DNA of 64,000 nt from Melampsora larici-populina 98AG31 (Eukaryota; Basidiomycota; Pucciniomycetes; Pucciniales; Melampsoraceae), in the NCBI RefSeq assembly GCF_000204055.1, contig NW_006768793.1, positions 649,983-713,982 of the forward strand, given 5' to 3'. Made by a program: the position numbers and the translations under genes. This document shows positions 1 through 11,161 of the stretch, in pieces; positions within the stretch are counted from its first letter, which is position 1; every line of letters begins with the position of its first letter. A model generated the notes under the pieces. It was given only the letters and a program-made list of their open reading frames with translations, did not search any database and was not told where the DNA came from.

Positions 1-842
1 AAGATCCAAGCTATTCTAGGTTTCTAAAATCTCTAGTTTTATCAGCCTTCACTTCGTTTCTCTTTGGTTGGCATGTACATGAAAAAGCTGCTCTACTTTT
101 CTTGATACCTATGACGTACGTATATTCGATTCTCTTATAGAAAGAAAAAATAAGTTGAATTGAATCTGATTATTTTGAGATTTGATAGACTTTTGGCTGG
201 TGAAGATTATCAACATTTTCGTACTTGGATGATCGCAAGTTCGGCTGGAATCTTTGGATTATTTCCACTTTTAATTAAATCTTCTGGTATGTGATTCTTA
301 TTACTGAAATTCTTATTCATGAGATTCTCCACTTATCTTGAGTCCATTCTTCTATTGATTCATTTTTTAAAGAAACACCAATCAAGATAATTTACACTTT
401 AATATGGTGTTCGATTGTCTTTACTGTATTGAAAAAGAATTTGTTCCGGTACGCATTCTATTTGATTGCCTTCTAGAAGCTTGAAATCTTGCTGAAAAAT
501 TATTCTTTTCTATTCTACTTTTATCTATATCCAGTCCATCTTTGTCAACTGGTTCTTTACTACTCATCATAGCAGAAAACACTTATATTTGTGGATTCGG
601 TTTGGTTCAAGCATATGTTTCGATATTTCATCAATTATTATTTGGTAAAGGTAAAGTCTTTTTTACACTCATCAAGGAATTGATCATACCACATTGATTC
701 TGAAATGTGTTTTATGATTGATCATTTGATAGAAGGAGATGGAAGTTCTATGGATTTTTTACCTTTGATGATTACTAGCATTTACTGTGGGATTGGGATC
801 ATTTGGGCTTATGTTCGAATGTGTTATCTTTATTTAATTTGA
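1..842 (+). CDS. ALG8: ALG8 glucosyltransferase, 3' part (5' end outside window)
   Basis: Dol-P-Glc:Glc1Man9GlcNAc2-PP-dolichol alpha-1,3-glucosyltransferase. It adds the second glucose to the N-glycan precursor in the ER membrane. Five exons are visible: <1-115, 189-286, 373-448, 535-650 and 733-842, stop TGA at 840-842, all introns GT..AG and all phases consistent. The first exon carries [15 protein letters not shown], the conserved ALG6/ALG8 motif. The last exon gives [19 protein letters not shown], which lines up with the known ALG8 C terminus (PLLLTSVYC-VGI-YAW type) and argues for ALG8 rather than ALG6. The segments between are hydrophobic, as expected of a multi-pass GT-C enzyme. The N-terminal two thirds lie upstream of the window. 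Confidence 0.85.
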
Positions 843-1265
843 AATTGAACTTTTTTTTAGAAATACATAGGTGAATCCTATCCCATAGGATCAAACTTTA
901 AGCTTTACATTTGATGGTTGAGACGTGTATCAAGATACTGTACCCTACCTGACTCGACTAAATAATCCTCTTTGCGAGTGGGCCCTACCTCTCAAAGACT
1001 CATGAGGACCTGATGAAATTTCAACTCCAAAACTCCTGATAATTTGGTTTTCATAAGATATGATCTACATACATCAGCAAGACTTGGAGAAGCATTATAT
1101 AAAGAGTATATATTCTATCATTTAGTGATGTTTTTATCATCTTCATAACAAGACTTAAATTATCACAAATAATGTGGTGAATAAAGTAGAAAAGGAAATT
1201 GATGATTGGTTAGAAAACCATCATTCAAATATACATCAAAACAAAGTAAAGTTAATTACTCAATC
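843..1265. other. intergenic, convergent 3' ends
   Basis: This AT-rich spacer lies between the stops of ALG8 (+) and the GH5 gene (-). It presumably holds both 3' UTRs. I see no coding potential or repeat in it. Confidence 0.6.
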
Positions 1266-4200
1266 TCAATCCTCGACCTCAAGAGTGGACACAAATGTTG
1301 GGTGTGAAAAGGGTCCATAGTAACCATCTACACTGACTCCTCTGACGGTATACCATCCGCCAAGACTTGAACCATCAATTGATTGTGATTCTGATTGAGC
1401 TGTCGAAGGATTATCCTCCCTAAGAGGATTGATAGTCACATGAACTTGTTTACCTATTTGAACAGAAACTTTATGCTCTGATTCACTCCCACCAGTCTTC
1501 CACTTTGTATCCTTCCATCCAGACTGATCTTCGTTGGATCTGATCAAAACCTCTCTATGGAACCTCAAAGGAGCTGTGGGCTGAGTTGGATCGATCGGAA
1601 TAAAGAGATTTCCCGAATTGACATTGTCTAGGACATCGTCTGCCACCTGGTCAAAATTGTCAAGATATGTAAATGTTGGTTTAGATTACTGCATATGAAA
1701 GCACAATATTTGACCCACTTTCACGAAATCAGATTGGTCAGATCCTGCCTGGTAGAAATATAACGAAAGATTTGAGTATCCAAGATATTAACATCTATGT
1801 GATGGGGTGTATACTCACTGCCCATATCTCGTAACGTTCAGCCCAGGCGGCTCCTTTGAAAGAGATCCCTACAGAACTTCCATTTGTTGCAAAGAAAGCA
1901 TATGGACGATGAGGAATTGGATATGGAGCCACGTCATGTTGTAGAAGTTTGTAACTTGATTCAAAAGGATAATTAGATGTTAAAAAATTGCAGAGCTGGA
2001 GTCAAGTGGCAAGTCAAATCACCTAGCTTCGTAAGTACCACGAACTACATCATATTCAATTTGATCAAAGGCCGCATCAGTCTGATTCCTCCAACCAGGG
2101 GCATGAAAGCTGTATTGAAGGAAACGCTGTTTTAGTTTCAAACTGTTTATATGGGTCAGTAGACCAATGCAATGTGAGTTCTTACCTAAATATGTTATTG
2201 CCTAGGAACAGACTCTACACTTCAGCCATATGTTCTTGTGGGATGGCTTTCAAACATCCTCCTTCTCGAAAGACGTACCTTCACCATGGGTGATGAATCC
2301 AGACACCTCTGAATGAGGTCGAAGTGACCAAGCTAACGCTCCAGCACCAGTAAAATTGGCATAAAATCCTTCATGTTTGGCAGGCGAAGAATCTATTCGA
2401 TGCAAGGGGGTTATAAATGATCAGATTCATTCCAGTCATTTAGTACACGGCATCATTTGACTCACAAAACCCATGTTCTCCTACAACAAATGTTTTATTG
2501 AAAGCTTCAACGCGCTGTTGGAATCTGAGGGCGTCCAGAGCTCGTCGGATATGAGTAACACACCTGGATGGATTGGACTTTCTCAAGTTTAATCTTAGCT
2601 TACCTGTTTATGAAGGCAATGTCCGCGTCACCATCTGTGATTTTTTTTCTCAGTTACCACGCTTAGATTCTCTTACCGAATGAATAGGCATGATATGCTG
2701 AGGTGGATACGCACAGCCGTGATAGGAAAACAAGTCGACAAAGGGCGACCTCAAGGTCTCTTCTGGCCAGACTTCAGAGACGTTATAGATGCGAGAGCTG
2801 GGAATAAAGATCTATCAGCATTGGAAACATTTTGTGACAACAACAACTTCTTGAATACACTTACTAACTTCCATCCATAACGAGGGTATTAGGAGCAAGT
2901 GATTTGATGTGTTGCGCAATATCAATTGTCCACTGAGTGACAACGTAAGATTCACGTCGATAAAGTCATCACTTCGTTAGGAATATGTGGTATCGGATCA
3001 AAACTACAAGGGGATGATAAACTCATACATTTGCTGGGGCAGGTCTCAAGTCTAATGTTGAAAAACATCATGTGTTATCATCAGATCAATCAACCTCATT
3101 AGCGGTTCCAATTGTTGACTTACGCCGCAGCTCAACCGATGTGGAATTTGTAGTCGAATTTCTGAAAATAAGCTCAGTCCAATTCATCTCGTTTCCAGTT
3201 TCAAAGCACAAAAATGTATCATCTAGTCCATAAATGCGACCATTGACAGTATTCTGTCGATTGAGCGCAAAGGTGATGATTTTCTTAAAATCTTCACGGA
3301 TATAGAGATCTGTGAACCAATCCACTTGTTGCTGAGCTGTGGCGTAATCGGTCAAGTTATAGCGATATCGTATTAACTGGTGTGATGAAGATAAATAATG
3401 AGGTATTGATCATCATCTTTCTGATCGGGAGAATCGAATTGGAAGATGCACACATCTATATAATTTCCCCACCAATCGGTCTCGCTTGTCCCAAAATCCT
3501 AAAGAAATCATATGAGTGTGTTGAGATCATACAAAAGGAAACACACGAGAGCCAAAGCCTTACCTGGTTGATGAATGGAAATATAATTTTGACTCCTTCT
3601 TTAGCTGCTAGCGCCAAGCTGAACCATGAAAAGAAGCGCATCAGATCGAACAGGAGGAAAACAAGTCAACTTGAACGCTCAGCAAATTTATCCACGTACA
3701 CTTGATCAAATTGTTGCCACTTCGCTTCATTGTAGATCCAATCTACCAATTCTGGTCTCAGTAATATGTATATAAACATCTTAGAGAACTTGTTCAGCAT
3801 ACCGTTTGATGTCACATTCCAACCGACAATGTGAGCTTCCGAAGCCTGGATGTCCAAGCCAAACTGAGCATTTGCAACATGGAGTGTATAGGACCGCGTT
3901 ACAGGGCTTGCAAAACTGAAGTTGACCTTTTCGTCAGGTATCATACTTGATAAAGTTGAGATCAATTTGGCTCACCCAGCCACAGTTTTCAGAATATCTC
4001 GGCTTTCGTACATTGTACCTGTTAACAAACAAAATATGTTGAGCATGGGGGCAAACATGGATATACAAAAAACAATCATGTTTCTTGACCTTGAAGAAGA
4101 GTAGGTGTGCTAGTTTGGTATCGAAGGAATAAAAATTAGTGTGTCCCATTTTTATTCAACTCTAAACGCCAAAGAAATGATCGTCAACTCAACTTGAAAC

Positions 4201-4423
4201 CACGGAAATCAAATCTTTTCCTTCCAAGATAAAATCTACCGGAGTTCGTTGTCACATAACCAGCTAATGGTCTAGGTTGAGGTGGGTCCGTGCTGGAGTC
4301 TGGAAGGACAGGGCGGCTATTTACTTGGTGAGATTGATTGATTGTGATGATTATCTTCGTGGAGATGATAGCTAGAGATGTTAGATAAGCTACAAGGTGC
4401 AGAAAATATTTTGAGAGAAGCAT
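1266..4423 (-). CDS. secreted GH5-family glycoside hydrolase (mannanase/cellulase-like), 18 exons
   Basis: Secreted beta-glycanase of family GH5; the exact substrate is not readable. My model is complement(1266-1646, 1719-1748, 1819-1954, 2023-2109, 2186-2201, 2279-2392, 2466-2563, 2604-2634, 2715-2797, 2865-2932, 3029-3051, 3124-3376, 3454-3498, 3564-3618, 3700-3751, 3803-3915, 3976-4018, 4189-4423). It totals 1863 nt, or 620 aa, and all phases close. Residues 1-30 look like a signal peptide or anchor. GH5 marks are FYLGRKRFDFRGFK, VTRSYTL, EGVKIIFPFINQ, the acid/base Glu244 in ETGNEMNW, and the nucleophile Glu363 in VVGEHGF. Later motifs (SLRPH, GEG then a 16-base exon, FHAPGW) match the fungal GH5 layout. 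The exon 1/2 donor (GTTGAC) and the exon 10 donor (GTGCGT) are the least certain. It is likely a wall-modifying enzyme acting on the fungus itself or on a plant host. Confidence 0.85.
2186..2201 (-). other. 16-base microexon of the GH5 gene
   Basis: The minus-strand sequence is ...CCTAG|16 bases|GTAAGA. It joins the split Gly codon after GITHGE-type sequence to the exon starting FHAPGW, giving GEGNNIFSFHAPGW in frame. Skipping it would shift the frame. Confidence 0.75.
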
Positions 4424-6233
4424 TTTGCAGTCAGTGTAGCGAATCTCCTATAGCCTTAGGAAACTGCCTTAGAATCTATTAGCATTTATATCTGTTTCCA
4501 TCGATAGGTGATTGGTGTGTACATTTCTTGAAGCTCGCTGCGTAGAGCTGTGCCAGTGCTCTTTATAATCCATGTGAATGCCAGAGATGTAAATGTTTGG
4601 CGCAGTCCAAGATCGACGACATTGATCATCCAGCTTGCAAAAAGCTCTGGAAGAAAAAAATGTTTTCCAGTGAGACACGACTGCATTGAGGCGAGTTCTC
4701 ACTTGTCGCAGGCCGACCAATGGATTTTAAAAGGTTGCCAGATGACTTTCGAGTTCACTTCAAAGACTACAAGACAACAAAGGGATTGTCAACAACAAGT
4801 GAAGGGAGAATCAAAGACTTTGTAACACAATCATTGTTTCCCCATTGGGTAGTGTCAAGAAGACCAGAAGAAAAACTCAAAATCTAGAAGAGTAACCTAC
4901 ATGAAGTTATATTACTCTGCCTAATAGGCTCTCCCCTTTCTTACTTGGATCCTCTTCTGTCGCCTGTCCTTCTTACCTGGTAGTTTTAAATAGTGGTATG
5001 TAGCCTGGTCTGACTGGGCTGACCTTCAGCCCAGTCAAACTCGGGATAAATTCGCCACACAAGAGACTGGAGTGCAGCTGATAGCTGGTTTCAGGAATTC
5101 AAGGTATCAGTCTTCTTTTTTACATAGTTGATAGTCGGTGAAATAATGAGGCCAGCTCTTTTAGACAAGTACAATGTTTATCCTAAGGTTGATCTTTTCT
5201 TTGTTCCATCATCATCACATTCTTACCAGTGGGTATGTAGGGTACATACAAAGCTGGATCCTTTTAAGTTTTGTATGCAATTTGAATGGTTTGACGCAGA
5301 AAGGCTGGGCTCCAATTGGCACGTAACTCATGATCAAGACATCATCTAGCTACCACAATCCACTTATATGTATTACAGTTGGGGTGTTGAATTTTTGGAC
5401 AAGTAAAACACAATCAGAGTCAGACTCAAGTCATCTTAAATCTTGTAAATGTCTCAATCTTCCCTTCACAGTAAAGATTGTGGTGAAGTTGAACATTTGA
5501 GATTGAAGTTTACTGTCATGTTGTATCACTGAATATGCCTAAGAGATAGGGTATAGGTAGATGACCCGGAACCGGGTTCATGTCAAGCAGATTGAAAGAG
5601 AAGTGAGGCACTGCAAATTATTTATTTATAGGTTTGATCAGATAATGGTGAAGCTTATTGGCAAATGTGATATCAAAGCTTTATCCTGAATGAATTCATT
5701 CTCATCACTTCCCCCAGGAACAAGATATCACACCAGACCAGTATCCTGTGTGGACATTTTCTGCCCATGTTGATTTCAGTTAAGAAAGATTGAAGCATGC
5801 TCACTTGTTATAAACTGGCAATCTTGTGGACAAATAGAATGCCTTTTGGACAAGAGACACAGAGATTCACGGAGATGGAGATTTATACAGAGGGATGACA
5901 GACCAGTCTCATATTGAAGACCACTTCAAGATATTGTGGGTTCAACACAAATGGTCAAATATTTCCTTCTGTCACTTACAAAATGTTGCTTGTGGAATCA
6001 ATTAATCACAGTTTAAATCAAGAGTTGATCACTTACCACAACCCTTCAAATCTGTGAGGTCATGTTCTTACATAGGGTTGAACCATTATGGAAGTGGCAG
6101 TTTAGGGAGAGGCAAATTTCTCAGCAATGCAAATCTCACAGGAAGACTTCCAAACTTCAGAGATTTGTGGCAGAGGCAGGACAAATATACATTGGAAATA
6201 ATTTATTAATACAAAAAGCAAACTAAATATCTT
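4424..6233. other. intergenic, no gene seen
   Basis: 1.8 kb of AT-rich DNA upstream of the GH5 start. The open frames are short and show no recognisable motif. The part next to 4424 should contain the GH5 promoter. No clear repeat was found. Confidence 0.5.
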
Positions 6234-7005
6234 TTATCCGTTGATTGGTATTATCAAATATAGCATGAGAAGAGATATATAAATATTCAAGCTGTCCATA
6301 AATGAAAGGTTCAAACAGGCTAATTTGATGTGAAGAATTCTTGTGAATAAATTGCTATAAGAATTTATTCTCAAGCCTACATCTTTTTGTGAAAGTGTTG
6401 TAATCAAGTCATAACCCATATAAGAAACAGATAAGGAGATAACTGGAGCCAAATTTAAGATCTTGTACAGCATGGGTTCATTGACTGAGGGAAAAATTCA
6501 GAATAATGAAACAGGTATCAAAGTCAGTAAAAAACCATAGAATACAAGAAGAGGATATCAGGATAATGAAAGACACCCCTTGCCCAAAAGGATGATTTTG
6601 ATCAATCATTTGACATAAGATGAGACCCACTGCCCACCAGTCTACCACTTTTTTGTACAGAATTTGCATGAGGATTTTGGGAGCTTTGATATAGGGAGTC
6701 ACACAATCACCAGAAGCAAATCCATCCACAGTTTTTGTAGCCAGGCCAAAGTCTGCTAGCTTGGTCTGATTGTTGGCATTTATAAGGATATTTTTGAGCT
6801 TGACATCACAATGAATAATATTGTTAGAATGAATGTAATCAAGAGCACTACCTATATCCAATATAAATGATCTTTCATCATATGTCCTACTTGGGCAAAT
6901 ATCTCTATATGCCTCTTTCCCTCCTTCCCTTTGGTAATTGTTTTTTCATCATCTATATCAGCTCTCTTTTTGAACTTTTTCATCATGACCTGAATTGTAC
7001 ATTTT
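6234..7005 (-). pseudogene. AGC/PKC-like protein kinase fragment, decayed
   Basis: Reading the minus strand, pieces of a Ser/Thr kinase domain appear in order. They are VMMKKFKKRADIDDEKT (near 6950-7000), a frame change, SALDYIHSNNIIHCDVK, the magnesium-binding DFG in KLADFGL, VDWWAVGLILCQMI, then MLYKILNLAPVIS...LSQKDVGLRIN (6350-6473), and after another frame change a C-tail-like segment. The catalytic HRD is HCD, and the APE motif is APK. The ATP-binding glycine loop and N terminus are missing. Frame shifts plus lost residues argue for a dead copy. The gap 6480-6580 may be a real intron (GTGTCT donor). No parent gene is in the window. Confidence 0.7.
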
Positions 7006-8685
7006 GTGGCACTTTATGAATTCCTAGCTACCTGGTTGTCTTTCACCTCGGAATCACAAACACACATGCATCAGGAGTCGTCAAGTCAGAAAGCAAAGCT
7101 GATTTTTGTCACAAATAACTCTGGCTGATGGTCTCTGGAGGAACAAAGCGATGTCTCTTACTAGTCAACAATGATACAATCAATTTCTAGTTGCTATTAA
7201 ACAGCCAAGTAAAAAAATAGGTCATCAAGAGATCTGGTGACTTCTATTTACAATCTTTAGTCACCTAATTTGCCAATTCACAATGTTACCATGCAGTCTT
7301 TGAAGAGAGTGCAGACTGATACTTGCTTCTCAGGTGATTTTCTTGGGTTGGAGTACCCAACTGGGCCTTGAAGTAAGTACAATGTGCAGAGTGCTCCTAA
7401 TATTCAAGCTACTTTGACACACAATGATGATACAAAAGAAACCTCTATCAGTACAATGACAAGTTGAGCAAGGATACTCCTACATCTAGATTTCTTCCAC
7501 CTGCTCAATTGTTCAGGAGAGCCTAACAGTCAAAGCATTTTTTTCTTGATTGTCCCAGAAAAAAATTTTGAAGGCAAGAGTAGGCCTTATGTTCAGGGTG
7601 ACTGTTGGTGTTAGCATGGATGTACAGACACACCAAACTCTTGGCTCAGTGTACGCAAAAATGGAGGAGCTGTGAGCATTACAGCACAAGAATTGCTCCG
7701 GGCATATTTCAACAACAAAACCCTTGTCAAAGATATCAGGTGTAGACCAAGCATACACATGCATCTTCATCTACTCCTAAAAAAGCTCAAGCAGGAATGA
7801 TGCATTTTTTTCAGGAAATGAAACCAAAATTGAAGAGATCCTCTGGTTACTCATTTTCAAAGCCTGGTATGTATCAGAGAATGAGTGCACTATGTCCAGC
7901 ACCAATCATTGGAATCACCTTGGGGATCAGACATGAGGGAAGCTCTCCAAAAGATGTGAGTTTGCAGGTGAATGCCAAATGGGGGCACGTGTGGTCTGAA
8001 GTAACAAGTAAATAACTTGCAGTGGATCAATTACCATGAGCTTCAAACATGAACACTGCGGCCATGAGGACATGAGCGTACCCCTTGTGTTTCTGGGGTG
8101 TCCAGCACGCACAAGTGCGCCCGCTTGCGCGGCGCTGTCCATTTGACCTGTGGCAGACTGTGGTCTTTATTATTTCGCAAGAGTCATGTTCCTTTATCGA
8201 CGTGGCTTCTTTGATTGTTTTGCAGAAGTCCATTGGAGTACTATCGATGTTGGTCAAAGATGCAAAGCACTTCTTCGATATGACAACTTCTTCCTCTGAT
8301 TACCGGTTGGCTGGTAGACCCGAGGCGTAGGATCGAACTAAAGGTGAAGGACTTGCAGGGACTTGCTCAAGTATCATTGTAATCAGAAGATTAACTTCAT
8401 GAGTATGTGAAAGTATGTGTTTTTCCACTAAATCATGATCCGAAGTTGTCCGCGTTGAAGACTCCTTCAAGTTCAATCGCATTGATCGAGATCCAAACAA
8501 ATGCAGATATCCGAGGAGTCCTCGAATGGAGCCCCGAGAGAAGCCCTTTGAGTGAATGCCTCGGCTGATCGGATCAGTTGTCCGTCTGCACCTGGACAGT
8601 CAGGAGTCGACACACCACTTCTCCTCAGCTTTCCACACAATCGGCGTCAACTTCAACTTCACAACTCGAATATCTTGATCTCGAG
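7006..8685. other. intergenic, no gene seen
   Basis: Short overlapping open frames on both strands (7513-8500) show no domain or convincing splice pattern. The last 200 bases before 8686 are pyrimidine-rich and should hold the promoter and 5' UTR of the serine hydrolase gene. Confidence 0.45.
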
Positions 8686-10338
8686 ATGAGTGCTACGAAA
8701 CCCTTACCAAAGATATTGATGTTACATGGGTTAGTTCTTACTCATCTGGCCATTGAACTAGCACGGTATCTCAATAACTGATAATACGATCTTTTTACTT
8801 CGGATTGATATAATTTTTTTAGCTACAGTTGAGTTATACTGGGTACGATCACTATTTTCAAACAAAAACTGATTTTCGATACCCGAGAACCGTTTTTTTG
8901 ATAAATATTTTGGTTTTTTTGTTTGCTTGAAAAATTGGTATCATCGCATGAAGGTTTTAGCCTGGATTCACAAATGTATCACTAACGTTAATGATGTAAC
9001 CTTTTTTGAATTAATCCTTTTGAACGCGTAACCCAATGAATGGAAATCTTTGGAAAATGGAAAAAAAACTCCTCGAAATCAAATATTAAATGATTAGCTC
9101 AAAATAGTTCGATTTTTTCAAAAAGAGTAGCAGCTATTCGTAAAGTTTGTCGTCCTTTTTGTGAAATGGGTCAGTGGATTTTTTTCTTTTCTTTTGATGT
9201 AAAGTTTATAATATGAAATTCATAATTGTCTAATTCATCGGAATGTTTTTTTTAGTTTTCGTTGATGCTCCTCATGTGATTGATGTACCAACAGTAGGTG
9301 CAGGCGCGTTTGAAAAATTTGATTCGACAGCCGACTCATCTGGTGAGAATTTTAACTATATCCAAGCTTTGGTCATTCCTGAACGGTGTATCTAAGCTCT
9401 TGAACCCAATTGACTTATACTAAATGATGACGTTTCCTCTTTTGATTCTTATCAGAGACTGATGCTGAGTTAATACCCCGAGCTTGGTGGTCATCGAAAG
9501 AACCAGAACAGACTGGTTTGCCTCACAAAGTCTATGAAGGTTTAGATGGTGAGTTTATGTTTTCTGGTTGAGACTCTTCAGATGAGAGGAGTCAATATAC
9601 TCGATGTCTACATTACGGCGTAACATATGTCCTGATGCTTTAAATTCTTCTACACTTTCTATCAGAGACCATGACCTTTTTGCGGGAGGTTATTGATACT
9701 CAAGGACCTTTTGACGCCTGCTTTGGTTTTTCGCAAGGTATTGTATTCAATTCAAATCTCTCAGCTCTCTCTCATTTCACTGAACACTTGATCGCATACC
9801 TTTCTGGATGACTTAGGTGCTGCCTTGGCTGCAGTTCTCAGCTCTGTGCTAGAGTATCCAAACCTACATGAAGCATTTTCGAACTTAAAAGATCAAACCA
9901 ATGGTCAAAAGGCTTTCAAAGCTGTTGTTTTAGTTGCAGGTTTCAAACTTGATCTCCCACCTGAATGGTACGGTGTAAGACCAGACTCGGATAGTCAAAC
10001 ACTCCAGACTAGAAGTTTACACATCTTAGGACGCACAGATAGTATTGTTGGGACCGGTAAGTCACCGGGGTTATCAAAAAGATGTGATTGAATTCCCGAT
10101 GGTACAAACTAGATTGATAAGATGTTCTTGTGTTTGATTTTCAGATCGATCAGAACCACTTGTTTCAGCTTTTATGAATCCTCGTGTTGAATGGCATGAT
10201 GGAAGTCATTTTGTGCCATCAAAGAAAAGTTGGAGAGATTTCTTTTGTAATTATGTTCAAAAACTTGATCAAAGAGATGAATCACTTATACCTAGTCCTG
10301 GACAAACCGAGTCCTTGAGTAATGTACCCAAAATGTAA
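8686..10338 (+). CDS. FSH1-type serine hydrolase (alpha/beta hydrolase)
   Basis: Family of S. cerevisiae FSH1/2/3 (serine hydrolases of poorly known substrate, cytosolic). Exons are 8686-8729, 8823-8827, 9098-9169, 9256-9342, 9456-9548, 9666-9737, 9817-10056 and 10145-10338, giving 807 nt and 268 aa with phases closing. The N terminus is KPLPKILMLHGYTQN, the oxyanion-side motif of the family. The catalytic triad is Ser123 in GFSQG, Asp199 in LGRTDSIVG, and His226 in DGSHFVPS. The second exon is only 5 bases (CTACA). Without it the reading frame hits a stop directly after the HG motif, so it is inferred from family sequence (HGYTQN) and flanking AG/GT. The ATG at 8686 gives the usual short N terminus; the open frame upstream has no ATG. 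Confidence 0.85.
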
Positions 10339-11161
10339 GCTTTGGTGGATGGATCTCTTGGCTTTTGATTTTTCTCGGTAAATGATTCTATATAGATTAC
10401 TTTGATGTTTGAATTCCAATTCTTTGTAAAGTAAAACAATAGATAGAATGTCCATAGTTCGATGTTGAAATAAGAATTTGAAGAAATCCTGTCTCCATTT
10501 GAAGATGAGATCTGTTTGCTAGATTGACAAATTATTTCCTTCATTTGTCACTCTCCTTTGTTGGAAGCACAATCAACCTTTGTGATTGTTTTGCACCATT
10601 GATTGTCGACGAGTACCATAGCCGAACGTCCCATCCAGAAGAACACGCCACTTTACATGAAGTGTGTTGAAGTGACTCGATGCAGAAAGTTTCATATTTC
10701 CGAAACCAGTATTTCGACTACAAAAGCACGCGTGACATTGAAGAACCCAAGTCAAACCACACTGTATGGCCCAATCAAAGACCTCAAGTTCAACTGAAAA
10801 ACACGATGATGAAGCTCAAGAGTCAAGATGGTAATGAGCTGAAGTGTTTAATCTGGATGAGGCTGTGTTTTGCTTGCTGTGTTGAATTAGAGTGTAGGTT
10901 CAAGCTGGGAGGGCATCTGCACCGCATTGGCATTGACTCGGTAATCCGGTTTTTGATGTCGACGTCTTTCGAAGCAGATCAACTTCAACTCTACCTCAAT
11001 CTCGACCAAGAAGATCATGATAAGCTCGGTATGAGAATACTTATCGAATTCAGAACTATCGATCGACATCTCCTTCGAGAAACTCACTCACTCAGTATCA
11101 AACTTCGCGAAGATTATCCAAATCTATCCTACCAAAACTTACCCTTATATTCAAGATCCTT
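10339..11161. other. intergenic / 5' UTR of the GRAM-like gene
   Basis: It contains a 161-codon open frame (10680-11165) that overlaps the next ATG. It starts in the preceding spacer, has no domain, and its downstream half is best read as promoter plus leader. No repeat was seen. Confidence 0.45.
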
